From positions 1-64,000 of the forward strand of contig PBOA01000015.1 of the NCBI GenBank assembly GCA_002723415.1: a stretch of 64,000 bases of DNA, written 5' to 3'. A model generated the notes under the pieces. The model was not told the origin of the DNA and made no database searches. It saw nothing but the letters and a program-made list of their open reading frames with translations. Source of the stretch: Chloroflexota bacterium. Its GTDB lineage: Bacteria > Chloroflexota > Dehalococcoidia > Lucifugimonadales > GCA-002723415. Every line of letters begins with the position of its first letter. Positions within the stretch are counted from its first letter, which is position 1. The translations under genes were made by a program, and so were the position numbers. This document shows positions 11,215 to 20,980 of this stretch, piece after piece.

Positions 11215-12186
11215 CTATTGAATATTATTTTTATCTAATAGTTTTATACAGGAATATAGTGTTTCTATATGAGGGATTTGTATTTCCATTATTTTTGCAA
11301 GTTCAATTATAGACCCTAAAATAGGTTCTATTTCCATAGGTCGTTTAGATTCTAGATCTTGTAGCATCGAGGTTTTATGGGGGCCTACTTTTCCTGCTCC
11401 TGAAATTCTTTGGGCTATGCTCACTGGTATTTTTACATCTAATTTATTAGCAATTTTATAAGCTTCTTCCATAACTTTATAAGCTAATTGATTCGTATGC
11501 TTGTATTTTACTATATCTTCCAAGGTTGAATTTGTTAATGCACTGACGGGATTAAAAAAAATATTACCTAATAACTTTAGCCATAACTCATTTCTTATGT
11601 CATTTTGTATGCGTGTTTTAAAACTTGCTTGATTAAGTATTTGATTGAGGTTTAGAATACTTTCAGTTTTATTGTTATCTATCTTGCCTATTGATATCCT
11701 ATTCCCCTCAATATGTTCTAATGTTCCTGGGTTTTTAACTATAACCGATGGGTAAATAATACTTCCAATTATTTGTTCTTTAGGAATCCATGAGTCAATT
11801 ATTCCATTTGGGTTTAATGATTTTAAATTTAAATCCCTATATTTGGAATTTATGTAATAAAAATACCACCAAGGTATTCCATTTTGAGTAGAAATTATAG
11901 ACGTCTTTTTACTAATCAATGGGGCAATTTTAGGTCCAATTTCTATAATATTATGAGCTTTGACTGTAAGGAATAAATAATCTACAGGCCCAATATTATT
12001 ATAATTATTAGTAATTAATGGAGCCCCTTTTAATATTCCATTTTTATGGATGACTTCGATACCATTATTTTTTATAATATCATAAGTTTTTCCACGAGCT
12101 ATTAAGTGTACTTCTTCACCTATTTGATATAATTTTAGAGCTATATACCCTCCAATAGCTCCGGCCCCAATAATTGCAAATTTCAT
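11215..12186 (-). CDS. 2-dehydropantoate 2-reductase (ketopantoate reductase family)
   Basis: MKFAIIGAGAIGGYIALKL Rossmann motif, ELWLKLLGN. Confidence 0.88.
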   Translation of the reverse strand: MKFAIIGAGAIGGYIALKLYQIGEEVHLIARGKTYDIIKNNGIEVIHKNGILKGAPLITNNYNNIGPVDYLFLTVKAHNIIEIGPKIAPLISKKTSIISTQNGIPWWYFYYINSKYRDLNLKSLNPNGIIDSWIPKEQIIGSIIYPSVIVKNPGTLEHIEGNRISIGKIDNNKTESILNLNQILNQASFKTRIQNDIRNELWLKLLGNIFFNPVSALTNSTLEDIVKYKHTNQLAYKVMEEAYKIANKLDVKIPVSIAQRISGAGKVGPHKTSMLQDLESKRPMEIEPILGSIIELAKIMEIQIPHIETLYSCIKLLDKNNIQ

Positions 12187-12201
12187 AATTCATACACTTT
12201 A

Positions 12202-13740
12202 TTATTCAGATGATTTTGAAAACTGTTCGGCTACTATTCTTCTTTGTATTTTACCTGTGGCTGTACGAGGAATTGAGTCGACTATTTTAATTGATCTAGG
12301 GCATTTAAAAGCAGCTAGCTTTTCTTTGCAATGTTTGATCAAGTCTTTTTCTGTTATTGGTGATTTAATTACAACTGCTGCAGAAGGTTCTTCTCCGTAT
12401 GTTTTATGAGGTATGGCAAATGCTACAGCTTCAGTAACTGCTGGATGGAGTAGTAATGTTTCATCAATTTCAATAGGGGATATTTTTTCTCCACCTTTAT
12501 TGATCAACTCCTTTATTCTACCTACAATTCGTATATAACCTTCTTCATCTATTATTCCTTCGTCGCCTGTACGAAACCAGCCCTTTGAAAATGACGAAGC
12601 ATTGGCTTCTGGATTATCCTCATATCCATGAATTACATTTTCACCTTTAATTACAATTTCACCTTGCTGCCCATTTGAAAGTAAATTGTCATTATTGTCC
12701 ATAATAGCTATGTCTACATTTGTTCCTTTACCCACAGTGCCTGGGATTCTTTTATCAGGAGGAAATGGGTTAGAAGACATTTGGTGAGCTGCTTCTGTCA
12801 TTCCATAAGCTTCTAATACAGGTATATTTAATATTTTTTCCATTTCTAACATTGTCTGAGCACTTAATGGGGAGCTACAAGATCGAATAAACCGTAAGTT
12901 TTTAGTATATTCTTTAGGATTGGAGTTGGTTTTTATTCTTGTTAAAGCTGTTTGATGTATAGCAGGTACTGCTGAAACCCATGTTATCTTGTAAGATCTA
13001 ATTATTTCCCAGAAATTTAGAGCGTTAAATTTTTCCGGGAGTATTATTGTGCCTCCAGTGAACAATGTAGATAAAGTCGATGCTACCAAGCCGTGAATAT
13101 GAAATAAAGGCATAATGCACAGAGATATATCTTTAGATGTTAAGTTATATGATTCAGATATGTTCTCTATAGATATATATATATTTTTATGGCTTAAAGG
13201 GACTCTTTTTGGTCTACTAGTTGTTCCACTGGTATGTAATATAAGGGCTACATCATCGGAATTATTATTTTTAGAAGAATTTTTTTCAATTGATTTGTTT
13301 TTCAAATTATCATTTTGAATTAAACAAAATTCATTATTATTATAATTAATTGTTATAATATGGGCATTACTTGGGCATCCCTTGAAAGCTTCTTTGTATT
13401 TAGGTTCTTCGGAAGTTATAAGGTATTTAGCATTAATATCTTCCATATAGAATTGCACTTCACTCGCTGTATATGCTGGATTTAAAGGTGCTGCAGTAGC
13501 AATTTCTGAAATAGCTAGGAAAATTATAATTGTCTCGGGTTTATTAGTTAAATAAATTGCTACTCTATCATTTTTCTTTATACCAAATTCAATTAGCTGT
13601 TTTGTCAATTTATTAACATTTTTTGTGAGTTCTGAATAAGTAAAGCTATCTTCGTTAGGTACTATTATAGCTTTTTTATTAGGATTGTTTGTTTTAAGTA
13701 TGTTTATTAAAGAGGGTTTATTATTATGTGTCATTAGCAT
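12202..13740 (-). CDS. AMP-dependent acyl-CoA synthetase/ligase
   Basis: LHTSGTTSRPKRVPLSHKN, EAYGMTEAAHQ, GWFRTGDEG, PRTATGKIQRR. Confidence 0.92.
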   Translation of the reverse strand: MLMTHNNKPSLINILKTNNPNKKAIIVPNEDSFTYSELTKNVNKLTKQLIEFGIKKNDRVAIYLTNKPETIIIFLAISEIATAAPLNPAYTASEVQFYMEDINAKYLITSEEPKYKEAFKGCPSNAHIITINYNNNEFCLIQNDNLKNKSIEKNSSKNNNSDDVALILHTSGTTSRPKRVPLSHKNIYISIENISESYNLTSKDISLCIMPLFHIHGLVASTLSTLFTGGTIILPEKFNALNFWEIIRSYKITWVSAVPAIHQTALTRIKTNSNPKEYTKNLRFIRSCSSPLSAQTMLEMEKILNIPVLEAYGMTEAAHQMSSNPFPPDKRIPGTVGKGTNVDIAIMDNNDNLLSNGQQGEIVIKGENVIHGYEDNPEANASSFSKGWFRTGDEGIIDEEGYIRIVGRIKELINKGGEKISPIEIDETLLLHPAVTEAVAFAIPHKTYGEEPSAAVVIKSPITEKDLIKHCKEKLAAFKCPRSIKIVDSIPRTATGKIQRRIVAEQFSKSSE

Positions 13741-13902
13741 TTATTTCCTTATAGAATTATAAAAGCATACTTGCCATCATTTAAAGTATTAAAAATATTA
13801 ATTTACAACTTGTTTTTATAATTCTATAAGGTATTTAATATATCTATCAAATTATTTAGTATACTTAAACCAATAAATTGATTTTTTTGAAAGGGTAAAT
13901 TT

Positions 13903-15252
13903 ATGAAACTTTCAGGTGAAGAAATTGAAAATTTACAAACAGATTCTGAAAACCATTTTTGGCCTCATGGGAGATTAGCTGGTCAAGTGCCGCCTATTAG
14001 ATCTATTAAGTTTGTGAATCATGCAAAAGGTGTATGGGTTGGAGATGTTAAAGGCAATAAATGGATAGATGTTCTATCTGGCTTATGGCTTAAAAATGTG
14101 GGTTATGGACGTGAAGAAATTGTTGAAGCAGTTTATTCTCAGATGAAAGAAATTACTTTTTCACCAATTAGTACAGCAAGTCCATCAACTATTAGACTTT
14201 CTGCAAAAATTGCTAGTTTATCACCAGATAAACAATCTAGAGTTTATTTTGTTAGTGGAGGATCTGAAGCGATTGAAACATCGTTGAAAATGGCAAAAAA
14301 TTATCATTTGAATAATGGAGATTCAAATAAATGGAAAATTATAAGTAGAAGAGGTTCTTATCATGGAGCAACTCATGCATGTATGAGTTTAGGAGGTGCT
14401 GTTGCAAGTGCAACATATAATTTTGGTCCTCCTATGCCCGGGAATATTCATATTTCTCAACCAAATGGATGTTCTATAGATGGAAACTGTAACCTTCAAT
14501 GTGCTTATGAATTGGATAAAGTTATAGAACATGAAGGTGCTTCAACAGTCGCAGCATTTATAGGGGAGCCAATTTCTGCAGCTGCTGGTATACATATTCC
14601 TCATCCGGATTATTGGCCAACTATCAGAGAAATTTGTAATAAACATAATGTTTTGTTGATATGTGATGAAGTTATTACTGGATTTGGTAGGACAGGAAAA
14701 ATGTTTGCAACAGAACATTGGGGAATAATTCCTGATATATATACAATTGCAAAAGGGTTAACTAGTGGATATTTACCAATAGGTGCTGCTGTAGCAAGTA
14801 AAAAAGTTTCTGATGCTTTTCTTGGAGATGAGAATTTAGTTTTCAAGCATTTAATAACTTTTGGAGGCAATCCTGCTTCTTCAGCTGCAGGATTGGCTAA
14901 TATCAAGATTATAGAAGAAGAAAACATTGTAGAAAATGCAGCAAACATGGGAGATTATTTATTCCAAAAATTACAATCATTATATAAACATGATATTGTT
15001 GGGGATATACGAGGAGGTAAAGGACTTATTGCTGCTGTAGAATTATTTAAAAACATTGATACTAAAGAAAAATTTACTAAAGACAGTGGATTAATTGATA
15101 AGCTTGAAACATTAATGACAGAGAATCAATTATTAGGAAGAGCTGCTGATGTAATACCTATAGCACCTCCTTTATGTATTAATGAAAGAGAAGTTGATTA
15201 TTTAGTTGATAAATTAGATTTAATTATCAGTAGATTAGTAAAAATGTTATAA
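13903..15252 (+). CDS. Class III (PLP-dependent) aminotransferase
   Basis: FVSGGSEAIETSLKMA, LLICDEVITGFGRTGKMFA, TIAKGLTSGYLPIGA. Confidence 0.93.
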   Translation: MKLSGEEIENLQTDSENHFWPHGRLAGQVPPIRSIKFVNHAKGVWVGDVKGNKWIDVLSGLWLKNVGYGREEIVEAVYSQMKEITFSPISTASPSTIRLSAKIASLSPDKQSRVYFVSGGSEAIETSLKMAKNYHLNNGDSNKWKIISRRGSYHGATHACMSLGGAVASATYNFGPPMPGNIHISQPNGCSIDGNCNLQCAYELDKVIEHEGASTVAAFIGEPISAAAGIHIPHPDYWPTIREICNKHNVLLICDEVITGFGRTGKMFATEHWGIIPDIYTIAKGLTSGYLPIGAAVASKKVSDAFLGDENLVFKHLITFGGNPASSAAGLANIKIIEEENIVENAANMGDYLFQKLQSLYKHDIVGDIRGGKGLIAAVELFKNIDTKEKFTKDSGLIDKLETLMTENQLLGRAADVIPIAPPLCINEREVDYLVDKLDLIISRLVKML

Positions 15253-15309
15253 TGAATTCGGATAGTTTTTACTAGTCAAAAATTACTATTAAATGTTTTG
15301 GAGGTAAGC

Positions 15310-15522
15310 ATGCCATTTACACGAGGCATAGGTATTCCTGAATTATTAATTATTTTAGTATTAGTTATGATTATATTTGGTGTTGGGAGATTACCCGAAG
15401 TTGGAGGAGCTCTTGGAAAAGCAATAAGAGAGTTTAGGAGAGTCCAATCACCAGATTCTAAAGAAGATTCTAATGATACTATTAATCAAGACGCTGATAT
15501 AGAGAAAGATAAAGTTAATTAA
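15310..15522 (+). CDS. tatA: Twin-arginine translocase subunit TatA family
   Basis: [37 protein letters not shown]; start preceded by ggagg. Confidence 0.93.
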   Translation: MPFTRGIGIPELLIILVLVMIIFGVGRLPEVGGALGKAIREFRRVQSPDSKEDSNDTINQDADIEKDKVN

Positions 15523-15536
15523 TTAACTTTATCTTT
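15505..15536. terminator. Perfect palindrome between convergent tatA and tatC (putative bidirectional terminator)
   Basis: aaagataaagttaatt|aattaactttatcttt, 16-bp perfect inverted repeat; spans both stop codons and is followed by T-rich sequence. Confidence 0.6.
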
Positions 15537-16291
15537 TATTTTGAATTTTCTGATGTGTCTGGGGATTTAGAACTCTTTTTTGCAAATTTTGAAGTCCATA
15601 TACCTATTTCATATAATAATATTATTGGAATTACTACAAGAGTTTGATTAATAGGATCGAATGTGGGTGTAATAATTGCGCCTAAAATAAATGCTATTAC
15701 TATTGCAAATCTTCTTTGTTTTGCAAGGAAATTACTGGTAACAATGCCAATTTTAGCTAGGAAAAAAAGCACAATTGGAGTTTCAAAAACTATTCCCATC
15801 CAAAAAAGTAATGATAACATTATGCTAGTATAATTTCCGATTCTTATATATGGAGTTGCAACATCATTACCAAAATTGAGTAAAAAATTTATTGCTGGCG
15901 GAAATAATATACGATATCCGAAGAATGCTCCAGCGATAAAAGCAAGTATACTTATTGGTAGTAATATATATAAATATTTTTTTTCTTTTGAAGATAATCC
16001 AGGAGCTAAAAACATTACTAATTGGTATAGTAAGAATGGTAAAGAAATAGAAAAACCAGATATTAATGATACCTTCATTGCTACTCCAATATATTCAGTT
16101 AATTCAGTATATACAGGTTTTTGGTTTGGTATTTTTGAAAATTGTTGTGCGGGGCCCATTAATGTTTCGAGTATTTTTTGATGAAATATAAACGCTATTG
16201 TTGTTGAAATAATTATTACTATGACTGACCAAGTAATTCTTTTCCTTAATTCTCTTAGATGGCTACTTATTGGTATAGGATTATCATTCAA
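15536..16291 (-). CDS. tatC: Sec-independent protein translocase TatC
   Basis: SSHLRELRKRI N-terminus, six hydrophobic segments, FETPIVLFFLAK, IITPTFDPINQ. Confidence 0.95.
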   Translation of the reverse strand: MNDNPIPISSHLRELRKRITWSVIVIIISTTIAFIFHQKILETLMGPAQQFSKIPNQKPVYTELTEYIGVAMKVSLISGFSISLPFLLYQLVMFLAPGLSSKEKKYLYILLPISILAFIAGAFFGYRILFPPAINFLLNFGNDVATPYIRIGNYTSIMLSLLFWMGIVFETPIVLFFLAKIGIVTSNFLAKQRRFAIVIAFILGAIITPTFDPINQTLVVIPIILLYEIGIWTSKFAKKSSKSPDTSENSK

Positions 16292-16608
16292 TTTTTATTA
16301 TCTGCATTCTCTATATCATTTTCAGCATTTTCAGATATAGTATTTTCTAGATTGGAATTATTAGCTTTATTATTAAATTTGACTGGTGTTAAATTGTTGA
16401 AATTACTAGTTGTATCTTGAGCTTTTGTTGAGTTTGATTTTTCTTCATCAAGTATAATTTCTTGCATATCTCGTGCAATATCTTTAGCGTTTTTTAGCAT
16501 TTTACCTATATTTTTTGCAGTTTCTATCATCTTTGAAGGGCCTAAAAATATAAAGGCTACTAAGAATACTATTAGTAACTCAAAACTACCCATACCTAGA
16601 ATATTCAT
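16288..16608 (-). CDS. TatA/TatB family translocase subunit
   Basis: MNILGMGSFELLIVFLVAFIFLGPSKMIETAKNIGKML. Confidence 0.85.
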   Translation of the reverse strand: MNILGMGSFELLIVFLVAFIFLGPSKMIETAKNIGKMLKNAKDIARDMQEIILDEEKSNSTKAQDTTSNFNNLTPVKFNNKANNSNLENTISENAENDIENADNKN

Positions 16609-16628
16609 TTTATTTTACCAAATTATCT

Positions 16629-17870
16629 TCATTGTTTTTTCATATTAATTTGTAACATTGTTGCTACACATTCTACATGATGTGTTTGAGGAAACATATC
16701 AATAGGGTCTATTGAAACAAGTTTAAATTGTGATTTAGATAATAAGTCTATATCTCTCATAAGTGTTTTTGGGTCGCATGAAACATAGATTATCTTTTTT
16801 GGAGGGTTATCAATTATTGCATTTAAGGTGTCAATATGACATCCAGCCCTAGGAGGGTCTAATATTAAAACATCAGCTTTTATTTTCAAATTCCCAAGTA
16901 TTTCTTCAGTCTTGCCCTGAATAAATTCTATATTTTCAAGATTATTCATATTATCAATAGCATTTTTTAAGGCAGATTTTGATTCTTCGATTGCGATGAT
17001 GTTTTTTGCAAATTCAGATAATGTTATAGCAAAAGTACCAACTCCTGCATAAGCATCTATAATTAAATTTGTATTAGGTTCTATTTTGGAGATTACTAGT
17101 GAGATTAATTTTTCTGCTTGAATAGTGTTTACTTGAAAAAATGAAGGAGAACCAATTTTAAATGTTTTATCAAATAATTTTTCAGTATAATGACTTTGAC
17201 CAGTTGCTAAATTTATCTTATCAGAATTTAATTTAGGTTGTATTAGCCAATCATTAGAATTTGTGCCAAACCGAATACTCATTTGAGAAGTTTCTTGGAC
17301 TTTGTTTTGAAGCTTGCTAATCGCTAGGTTTATCCAGTTTTCCATTAACTGGCAGTTTTCAATTTTTATGAACTTCTTAGATATTCTATTTATAAAACCT
17401 ATAGACCCTTTTTCTCTAACTGTGAATCTCGCATGGTTTCGATAATTGAATTCATATTCACTAGGTATTACATCCGACAAATTTGTTTTTGTTAATAAAG
17501 GGTATTTATTAAGTTCATTGAATATTATTTCTTTTTTCAAAGTTAATTGATGAGAATATTCTATGTGTTGCCATTGGCATCCAGTACATAGCCCAAAATA
17601 GTTGCATGGTGGTGAAATTCTATGAGGTGAAGGAGTTAATATTTTCTCAACAAATCCTGATATTATTTCTTTTTTCTTTTTGAAATATTTAGAGTAATTT
17701 ATTGAAACTATTTCACCTGGTATTCCGCCAAACACATTAATAGTTTGATTATTATAATTGGCATAAGTATCACCATTGCTGGTTAGCCCAATTAATTTTA
17801 TTTTTTTTATTTGTTCAATTTTTGCAGAAGATTTGAATAAATTTTGTAAATCCATAATTATATTATACAT
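16629..17870 (-). CDS. RNA (uracil-5-)-methyltransferase, TrmA/RlmD (RumA) family
   Basis: CNYFGLCTGCQWQHIEYSHQLTLK Fe-S motif, DAYAGVGTFAITLS, DPPRAGCH, YVSCDPKTLMRD. Confidence 0.93.
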   Translation of the reverse strand: MYNIIMDLQNLFKSSAKIEQIKKIKLIGLTSNGDTYANYNNQTINVFGGIPGEIVSINYSKYFKKKKEIISGFVEKILTPSPHRISPPCNYFGLCTGCQWQHIEYSHQLTLKKEIIFNELNKYPLLTKTNLSDVIPSEYEFNYRNHARFTVREKGSIGFINRISKKFIKIENCQLMENWINLAISKLQNKVQETSQMSIRFGTNSNDWLIQPKLNSDKINLATGQSHYTEKLFDKTFKIGSPSFFQVNTIQAEKLISLVISKIEPNTNLIIDAYAGVGTFAITLSEFAKNIIAIEESKSALKNAIDNMNNLENIEFIQGKTEEILGNLKIKADVLILDPPRAGCHIDTLNAIIDNPPKKIIYVSCDPKTLMRDIDLLSKSQFKLVSIDPIDMFPQTHHVECVATMLQINMKKQ

Positions 17871-17964
17871 TTTATTTTATATTTAATTTTGGTTAGGAGT
17901 TTATATTTTGTGTCTTCTATATATTGATTAATTTTGATATTATTGAAATTGATAGAGGAGAATT

Positions 17965-18840
17965 ATGGTTGTACAAAGAAGACTACCTGTATGGATGAAA
18001 GTACCTATGCCGGGTGGGCCTATATATTCTGATTTGAAAAAAAAATTAAAAAGCGCAAAGCTGCATACTGTATGTGAAGAAGCAATGTGCCCTAATATAG
18101 GAGATTGTTGGGAAAGAAAAACTGCTACGTTTATGATATTGGGAGATATTTGTACAAGAGCTTGCTCATATTGTGCAGTAAAAACAGGAATGCCGTCTGG
18201 TCTAGATTTAGATGAGCCAAATCGATTAGCTGAAACCGTAGAAAAATTAGGCCTTAAGTATGCAGTTATTACTTCTGTTAATAGAGATGATTTACCAGAT
18301 GGGGGTTCATTTATTTTTTCACAATGCATAAAAAAAATTCGTAAAAAATTGCCAAATTGTAAAATTGAAGTTTTGATTCCAGATTTTTGTGGTAATTGGG
18401 ATTCTCTAAAAACTGTTATAGATGCTAATCCTGAGACACTTAATCATAATATTGAAACTGTAGAGAGAGTTTTCCCTAGAATTAGAGCAAAAGGTGATTA
18501 TAAATTATCTCTTGAATTACTGGATTATACTAAAAAGTATAATCCTAAAATGGTGACTAAATCTGGAATGATGGTTGGGTTAGGTGAAACTTTAGATGAA
18601 ATAATTCAGACTATGAAAGATCTTAGATCAGTAGGATGTAACCTTTTAACTATTGGCCAATATTTAAGACCATCTCAAAAACATGTTGCTTTGTCAAAAT
18701 GGTATACTCCTTCTGAGTTTGAAGAGTTGGCTGATATAGCTTTGAACTTAGGGTTTGACAATGTTGCATCTGGGCCTTTAGTTAGAAGTTCATATCATGC
18801 TGATGAGCAACATACATCTGCATTAACTAATATGAATTAA
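17965..18840 (+). CDS. lipA: Lipoyl synthase
   Basis: CEEAMCPNIGDCW and ARACSYCAV-type (CTRACSYCAVKTG) radical SAM cysteine motifs, VASGPLVRSSYHADE. Confidence 0.96.
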   Translation: MVVQRRLPVWMKVPMPGGPIYSDLKKKLKSAKLHTVCEEAMCPNIGDCWERKTATFMILGDICTRACSYCAVKTGMPSGLDLDEPNRLAETVEKLGLKYAVITSVNRDDLPDGGSFIFSQCIKKIRKKLPNCKIEVLIPDFCGNWDSLKTVIDANPETLNHNIETVERVFPRIRAKGDYKLSLELLDYTKKYNPKMVTKSGMMVGLGETLDEIIQTMKDLRSVGCNLLTIGQYLRPSQKHVALSKWYTPSEFEELADIALNLGFDNVASGPLVRSSYHADEQHTSALTNMN

Positions 18841-18849
18841 ATTTTATTA

Positions 18850-18993
18850 TTAGTCAGATGAAGGTAGGTTGCGAGGTTCTTGAACTTCCATTAGAGTGTT
18901 ACAACATTTGGGGTCTCCGTCCCCTGCTTTTGTGCATAGAGCAATTGCTCCACATATCGAACATTTATAGCGTTTTCCTAGTTTAGTTCCCAC
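18850..18993 (-). CDS. Desulforedoxin-like mini-protein (47 aa), not in ORF track
   Basis: Manual translation from GTG: MGTKLGKRYKCSICGAIALCTKAGDGDPKCCNTLMEVQEPRNLPSSD*; C-x2-C-x15-CC FeS4 motif; agagg upstream. Confidence 0.8.
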   Translation of the reverse strand: MGTKLGKRYKCSICGAIALCTKAGDGDPKCCNTLMEVQEPRNLPSSD

Positions 18994-19012
18994 TAAATTT
19001 ACCTCTGAAAAA

Positions 19013-19129
19013 TCATTTCAATTCCAATAAATTATTGCAACATGCTAAGTCTCCTTCACCGCCTCTAGTAACAACAAATTCAGCGTTGCATGTTTTACAA
19101 GTATATCTTTTTCCTGTTTTACTACTCAA
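19013..19129 (-). CDS. Desulforedoxin-like mini-protein (38 aa), not in ORF track
   Basis: Manual translation from TTG: MSSKTGKRYTCKTCNAEFVVTRGGEGDLACCNNLLELK*; C-x2-C-x15-CC motif; gagg 7 nt upstream; paralogous to the next ORF. Confidence 0.8.
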   Translation of the reverse strand: MSSKTGKRYTCKTCNAEFVVTRGGEGDLACCNNLLELK

Positions 19130-19180
19130 ATCAACCTCGTTAAATTTTAAACTAAATTATATATTTCGAATTTTATTGAG

Positions 19181-20047
19181 TCAATTATTTTTTATCTTAT
19201 CAATAACAAAATTTGCTAATTTATAATCGCGTAGTCCATTTTTATAAATTGGAGGGATTAAATAAAAAGAATTAATTCCCTTTTCTAAAAAAGATTCTAT
19301 TATTTTCAATGTGTGAATTGTTCCGTCAGAATCTTTTGGATTATATTTTTCAGATAATGATTTAGATATATTGTCGTAATAAAGACTATCTTTATTTATC
19401 ATAAGTATCCCATGAAATATAGGTATGTTAATTTTTTTTTTAAATTCTTTGATATATTTAGAATGGAATCTTAAGAAATTGTCAGGGTCGCTAGAAGGTT
19501 GAGAGATAAGGAAATGTGCTCCAGAGTCTAATTTATTTTTTGTTAATTTGATTTCTTTATTTGAATTTGAAGATGTATTTATTGCTGCTCCAACACAAAA
19601 ATTGGAAGGGGGTTGTATTTTATGATTATTTAAATCTTTTCCTTCGTTCATTTTTATAATATCTTTAATTAAAGAAGTAGGGGTATAATCATCTACTTCT
19701 TTAAAGATATCTTTTTTAGTTACTTTATCCCCTTTGAAAACTATTAAATTATCTAATCCTAATAATTGAGCTCCTTTTAATATACTTTGAGTTGATAATT
19801 TATTCATGTCTCTAGTTGCTAAACTAAAAATAACATTTTTATTAGATATTTGTTTAACCTCTTGAGCTACTATCATTGAAAATACTTTTATGGATTTAGC
19901 AGGGTTATATGATACAGATATGTAGTCGGCATTTAATTTCTTTGATTCATCTAGGAAATTGATATTTGCTGATTTAGGAGGAGAGAAATCCACTATGAAT
20001 ATAGGATTTGTTCCTTTTTCTTTATGTAATTCAGTAACTTTCAGCAA
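19181..20047 (-). CDS. Methylenetetrahydrofolate reductase-like protein
   Basis: IVDFSPPKSAN, NVIFSLATRDMNKLSTQSILKGAQLLGLDNLIVFKGD, GAHFLISQP, IPIFHGILMI pattern of the MetF family. Confidence 0.78.
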   Translation of the reverse strand: MLKVTELHKEKGTNPIFIVDFSPPKSANINFLDESKKLNADYISVSYNPAKSIKVFSMIVAQEVKQISNKNVIFSLATRDMNKLSTQSILKGAQLLGLDNLIVFKGDKVTKKDIFKEVDDYTPTSLIKDIIKMNEGKDLNNHKIQPPSNFCVGAAINTSSNSNKEIKLTKNKLDSGAHFLISQPSSDPDNFLRFHSKYIKEFKKKINIPIFHGILMINKDSLYYDNISKSLSEKYNPKDSDGTIHTLKIIESFLEKGINSFYLIPPIYKNGLRDYKLANFVIDKIKNN

Positions 20048-20175
20048 AGTTCACCTGTTGCTTATAATTGAAATCTAAAATAATATCTTTATGTTTCCGT
20101 TTACCTTAGCTATAATAATTATTGTGATCATCTGTAATATATAATATTATACCTTATTGATATAGGAGAAAAGAA

Positions 20176-20970
20176 TTGTTAAATATATTAGTTTGCATAA
20201 AACAAGTAATTGACCCGGAAATGCCTGCATCTGCATTTAATATAAATACTAGTTCAAAAAAAGTTGAAGAACCTGAGGGCATTCCTCCTGTTATAAATGG
20301 ATTTTGTGAGAATGCTGTAGAAGCTGCTTTAAGAATTAAAGATAACAATGATGCTAGTATTACAATATTGTCTATAGGAAATAAATTTGTAACAGAAGTT
20401 ATGAAAAAACCATTGTCTATGGGTGCAGATAATCTAATATTAATAGATGATCCTAAATTTGAAAATCTTGATGCTGTATCTACAGCACATGTATTAAAAG
20501 CTGCTATAAAAAAAATAGGCAATTTTGATTTGATTTTATGTGGAAGGCAGGCTTCAGATTGGGATAATGCGCTTGTTCCTTTGGGTTTAAGTGAAATGTT
20601 AGATGTCCCATGTATTACTATTGCTCAGAAAGTGGAAATTATAGACCAAGGGGTGATAGTACAAAGAGCATTGTCGAATGGTTACGAAGTAATTGAATCT
20701 TCATTACCTGCTCTTGTTACAGTTACAAATGAACTTGGAGACCCTAGATATCCTAATTTGAAAGGTATAATGTCGGCAAGTAGGAAGATTCCTACAATTT
20801 GGAACTCTAATGATTTAAATTTTGATCTTGAAAGTTTAACAGCTAAATTAAAATTAATAGACCTTCAGATTCCGATTACTGATAAACAATGTGAGATTAT
20901 AAAAGGGGATGATGATCAAGAAATAGGAAGAAACTTAGCTATTAAATTGAGAGAAGCTAAATTAATTTAA
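20176..20970 (+). CDS. etfB: Electron transfer flavoprotein beta subunit
   Basis: ILVCIKQVIDPEMPASAF, DLILCGRQASDWDNALVPLGLSEMLDVPCIT. Confidence 0.94.
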   Translation: MLNILVCIKQVIDPEMPASAFNINTSSKKVEEPEGIPPVINGFCENAVEAALRIKDNNDASITILSIGNKFVTEVMKKPLSMGADNLILIDDPKFENLDAVSTAHVLKAAIKKIGNFDLILCGRQASDWDNALVPLGLSEMLDVPCITIAQKVEIIDQGVIVQRALSNGYEVIESSLPALVTVTNELGDPRYPNLKGIMSASRKIPTIWNSNDLNFDLESLTAKLKLIDLQIPITDKQCEIIKGDDDQEIGRNLAIKLREAKLI

Positions 20971-20980
20971 GGAGAGTTTT

